Positions 5,816 to 7,308 of a stretch of 7,308 nucleotides of DNA are shown here, in pieces. The notes under the pieces are model-generated. The model made no database searches. It saw nothing but the letters and a program-made list of their open reading frames with translations, and was not told the origin of the DNA. This DNA comes from Promethearchaeota archaeon (GTDB taxonomy: Archaea > Asgardarchaeota > Lokiarchaeia > Sigynarchaeales > SOKP01), in contig WJIN01000448.1 of the NCBI GenBank assembly GCA_014730295.1, positions 1-7,308 of the forward strand. Direction: 5' to 3'. The position numbers were made by a program, and so were the translations under genes. The stretch's first letter is position 1, and each line of letters begins with the position of its first letter.

Positions 5816-6355
5816 CTAAATAGCCATTTGTATCTGATCTAATGAACATTTGATTCTTATGGGACATTCCGCATTCTTTATAAAAATAAACTCACTAAAG
5901 AGTTGATTGACTGTATGAATATAACTACCTTTTTTCCCTACCGCAATCCCTCTATCTTCATAACTGAGAAAAAAGACGGAAATCAGAATCTCTTCCAATG
6001 AATATCTATTCTCGTCTGATGATTCAATCCATTCTATTTGGATATCATGAATATAAGTATCTGGAAAAAAGCTAAATAACAATTTTATCAATTTTTCCTC
6101 GTTTCGAATGAATAGCACTTTTGTGGAGTTAAAATCTTTCCGAATTTGATGGATATATTGTGATAAAGAGAAATAATCTTGAGGATTGAGAAAAAAGAAA
6201 ACGAATCTATTTAGCACGATGATGTTTTCGGGAAAATGTCCACCAGTCTTTTCATAAAAATAATTAAATAATTTCAATTCCGTATTGGAGTATTTTTTTC
6301 TAATTTTTACGTCCTTTGAGAATATTAGATCTTCAGCATATTTACTGAGCATCAT
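5816..6355 (-). CDS. NusA-like protein with two KH domains
   Basis: The 179-residue product aligns by eye with archaeal NusA, which consists of two KH RNA-binding domains. The first KH unit, about 27-98 (LFNYFYEKTGG...FVFFFL...KVLFIRNEEKLIKLLF), follows the NusA KH1 layout, but its GxxG loop is replaced by NPQDYFS. The second, about 110-165, keeps a good loop, GIAVGKKGSYIHTV (GKKG at 140-143). RNA binding by KH2 is therefore likely; KH1 may be structural. The extra N-terminal 25 residues are basic. In most archaea nusA lies in the RNA polymerase/ribosomal protein operon; here it stands alone between carS and archease, so this may be a divergent paralogue. The ATG at 6355 is immediately followed by a second ATG. 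There is no ribosome binding site, but a TATA box 24 bases upstream indicates a leaderless transcript. Confidence 0.6.
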   Translation of the reverse strand: MMLSKYAEDLIFSKDVKIRKKYSNTELKLFNYFYEKTGGHFPENIIVLNRFVFFFLNPQDYFSLSQYIHQIRKDFNSTKVLFIRNEEKLIKLLFSFFPDTYIHDIQIEWIESSDENRYSLEEILISVFFLSYEDRGIAVGKKGSYIHTVNQLFSEFIFIKNAECPIRIKCSLDQIQMAI

Positions 6356-6374
6356 CTAAAAATAATGATCTATT

Positions 6375-6382
6375 CTTTTAAA
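6375..6382 (-). promoter_or_regulatory. TATA box of the NusA-like gene (leaderless)
   Basis: The minus strand reads TTTAAAAG, centred about 24 bases upstream of the ATG at 6355. That is the normal TATA-to-start distance, so transcription should begin at or next to the start codon. Confidence 0.45.
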
Positions 6383-6410
6383 CCCCAGAGAAAAAATTAA
6401 TTTTCTTACG

Positions 6411-6421
6411 TTAATTAAAAG
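6411..6421 (+). promoter_or_regulatory. possible TATA box of the archease gene
   Basis: TTAATTAAAAG lies about 40 bases before the archease ATG at 6458 and would give a leader of roughly 15-20 bases without a ribosome binding site. The 102-bp divergent gap is so A+T-rich that the exact box is uncertain. Confidence 0.3.
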
Positions 6422-6457
6422 ATGTATTAATCAAGAAAAATTAATCAATGAATTATA

Positions 6458-6895
6458 ATGAACGATGGTGGATTTGAGTTTCTGGAACATACCGCAGACG
6501 TGAAGGCGAGGGCATATGGTCCTAGCCTCGAAATCGCCTATTCCCAAGCTGCTTATGCTTTAATGGCAACTATAACTCCAGATCTAAGCAAGATTTCCAA
6601 AAAACGTGAAAAAAAGTTTTCAATAACCGCTGAAGATCAAGAAGCCCTTCTTTTTGACTTTCTCTCAGAACTTCTGTATATCTTTGATGTAGATCATCTC
6701 GTATTTGGGGATATATCTGTGGAGTCCATTAAAGAAAAAGGGGAGGGATATGAATTACGCACCATTTTAATTGGAGAGGAATTTGATAAAGAGAAACATG
6801 AAATTGGTACTGAGGTTAAAGCTATTACTTATTCCTATATGAAGATTGAAGAAAAAGAAGATTTTTGGAATATTGAAGTAGTGTTTGATATTTGA
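6458..6895 (+). CDS. archease (RtcB ligase activator)
   Basis: Archease is a small cytosolic protein that activates the RNA ligase RtcB, promoting its guanylylation and multiple turnover in tRNA splicing and RNA repair. At 145 residues it is full length for the family. Key features: FLEHTAD near the N-terminus (8-14, metal-binding Asp14), the FDFLSELLY helix (66-74), His114 then GTEVKAITYS (117-126), and the C-terminal FDI with penultimate Asp144, another expected metal ligand. The KAITYS form resembles the eukaryotic archease motif; many prokaryotic ones have TYH, as far as I recall. RtcB is not in this window, so the usual partnership cannot be seen in context. The ATG at 6458 has no ribosome binding site; a nearby ATG at 6448 is in another frame. 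A transposon appears inserted just after its stop codon. Confidence 0.93.
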   Translation: MNDGGFEFLEHTADVKARAYGPSLEIAYSQAAYALMATITPDLSKISKKREKKFSITAEDQEALLFDFLSELLYIFDVDHLVFGDISVESIKEKGEGYELRTILIGEEFDKEKHEIGTEVKAITYSYMKIEEKEDFWNIEVVFDI

Positions 6896-6919
6896 ATTTA
6901 CCGTTTTTTACTCAGAAAG

Positions 6920-6939
6920 CCACGTCCTTTAGGGCGTGG
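6920..6939 (+). repeat. subterminal hairpin of the IS left end
   Basis: CCACGTCC (6920-6927) pairs with GGGCGTGG (6932-6939) around the loop TTTA, with one T-G mismatch. It is preceded by AAAG and followed by ATGAATG. TnpA of this family recognises such imperfect hairpins on single-stranded DNA. It is also the most G+C-rich patch of the intergenic sequence. Confidence 0.75.
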
Positions 6940-6973
6940 ATGAATGTGTTTAAAAATCACTAAACTCAATAAG

Positions 6974-7012
6974 TTATATCCTTTTTATCCCATCGAATTG
7001 ATTAGGATATAA
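6974..7012 (+). promoter_or_regulatory. inverted repeat enclosing the tnpA translation start
   Basis: TTATATCC (6974-6981) and GGATATAA (7005-7012) are exact inverted arms; the second contains the AGGA ribosome binding site (7004-7007) and the A of the ATG. In RNA this could sequester the start, as described for IS200 tnpA of Salmonella. The first arm also looks like a TATA box, in which case it would not be transcribed and the pairing would be irrelevant. Confidence 0.35.
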
Positions 7013-7308
7013 TGGAATATCGAAAAGATGCTCATAGAGTCTATTCTCTCATGGTTCACGTAATTTTCGGAGTAAAATCCCGTCAACCCGTGTTTATAGA
7101 GGGGATTGATATTATTGAGGCTCTAAAAACAAAAATTATTGAACTCTCAGAGAACTTTGAGGTAAAAGTGGTGGAAATCGAATGGGGTATAGATCACGTT
7201 CATTTATTGATTTCTACAAAGCCCATGTTAGATATTCCTAAGGATATAAATACAATTAAGGGGCATTCTTCTCGTTTCCTAAGAAAAGAATATAAGACGT
7301 TCTTACAA
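7012..7308 (+). CDS. tnpA: IS200/IS605 TnpA transposase (Y1, 3'-partial)
   Basis: TnpA is a single-tyrosine HUH transposase that cuts and rejoins single-stranded DNA at hairpin ends. The 99 visible residues run in frame to the last base. They begin MEYRKDAHRVYSLMVHVIFG, matching the family's YRxxAHxVYxLxxHxxF start, and include the metal-binding HUH motif His62-Val-His64 in IDHVHLLI, then IKGHSSRFLRKEY (82-94), the segment that precedes the catalytic helix. The catalytic tyrosine, usually near residue 120-130, lies past the window edge, so whether the enzyme is intact cannot be judged. Start choice: the ATG at 7012 has AGGA four bases upstream and fits the family N-terminus. The reading frame is clean, with no stops, and suggests a recent insertion. 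Confidence 0.92.
   Translation, partial: MEYRKDAHRVYSLMVHVIFGVKSRQPVFIEGIDIIEALKTKIIELSENFEVKVVEIEWGIDHVHLLISTKPMLDIPKDINTIKGHSSRFLRKEYKTFLQ

Larger units (their letters stand above)
6902..7308 (+). mobile_element. IS200/IS605-family element, left end (3'-partial)
   Basis: The region holds a subterminal hairpin (6920-6939) and then tnpA reading inward, which is the left-end layout of this single-strand transposing family. In the well-studied IS608, the element inserts after TTAC and its left hairpin has AAAG at the 5' foot. Here AAAG is at 6916-6919, and TTAC occurs at 6898-6901 and 6908-6911. The left boundary is therefore probably 6902 (14-base linker) or 6912. The right end and any tnpB lie beyond the window. 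Confidence 0.7.

Noticed and set aside
6920..6939. Hairpin as an intrinsic terminator of archease
   Set aside because: No T-tract follows. The AAAG foot, the ATGAATG flank and the tnpA downstream point to a transposon end instead.
1..7308. A dedicated defence or novel multi-gene system
   Set aside because: The genes have mixed strands, separate promoters and mostly housekeeping roles, with no nuclease, toxin or sensor cluster. Only the replication-linked group around the origin looks coherent.

Overview
The window is a stretch of archaeal chromosome, A+T-rich (roughly one third G+C by eye). The archaeal call rests on a D-family DNA polymerase small subunit, an Orc1/Cdc6 initiator, CDP-archaeol synthase (membrane ether-lipid synthesis) and archease, together with TATA-type promoters and several genes that look leaderless. 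PolD excludes most Crenarchaeota. The low G+C, a eukaryote-like KAITYS motif in archease and the unusual accessory proteins would suit an Asgard-type lineage, but the sequence does not prove this.

Layout. From 1 to 1617 (+) runs the 3' part of the PolD small subunit gene (DP1); its reading frame is open from base 1, so the gene begins upstream. A helical protein with a variant SWIM zinc-finger motif follows (1701-2387, +). It converges, with 12 bp between stop codons, on orc1/cdc6 (2400-3704, -). Upstream of orc1/cdc6 lies a 246-bp, very A+T-rich intergenic region. It carries an inverted pair of ORB-like boxes plus further palindromes and is the best candidate for a replication origin.

Next come four minus-strand genes. 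They are a 191-residue protein with a short N-terminal Cys pair (3951-4526), a 61-residue four-cysteine protein (4639-4824), CDP-archaeol synthase (4936-5706), and a divergent two-KH-domain protein resembling archaeal NusA (5816-6355). Gaps of about 110 bp, most with a plausible TATA box, suggest separate transcription units rather than one operon. Archease (6458-6895, +) diverges from the NusA-like gene.

Seven bases after the archease stop, the left end of an IS200/IS605-family element appears to begin. It has a subterminal hairpin with an AAAG foot, followed by a tnpA transposase gene cut by the window edge.

Functionally, the left half is a replication island (polymerase subunit, initiator, probable origin, and an unknown zinc-binding protein between them). 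The right half is housekeeping (lipid synthesis, RNA-ligase activation, a KH RNA-binding protein) with a transposon at its edge. The least-described items are the SWIM-variant protein, the 191-residue protein, the NusA-like protein outside its usual gene neighbourhood, and the origin architecture.
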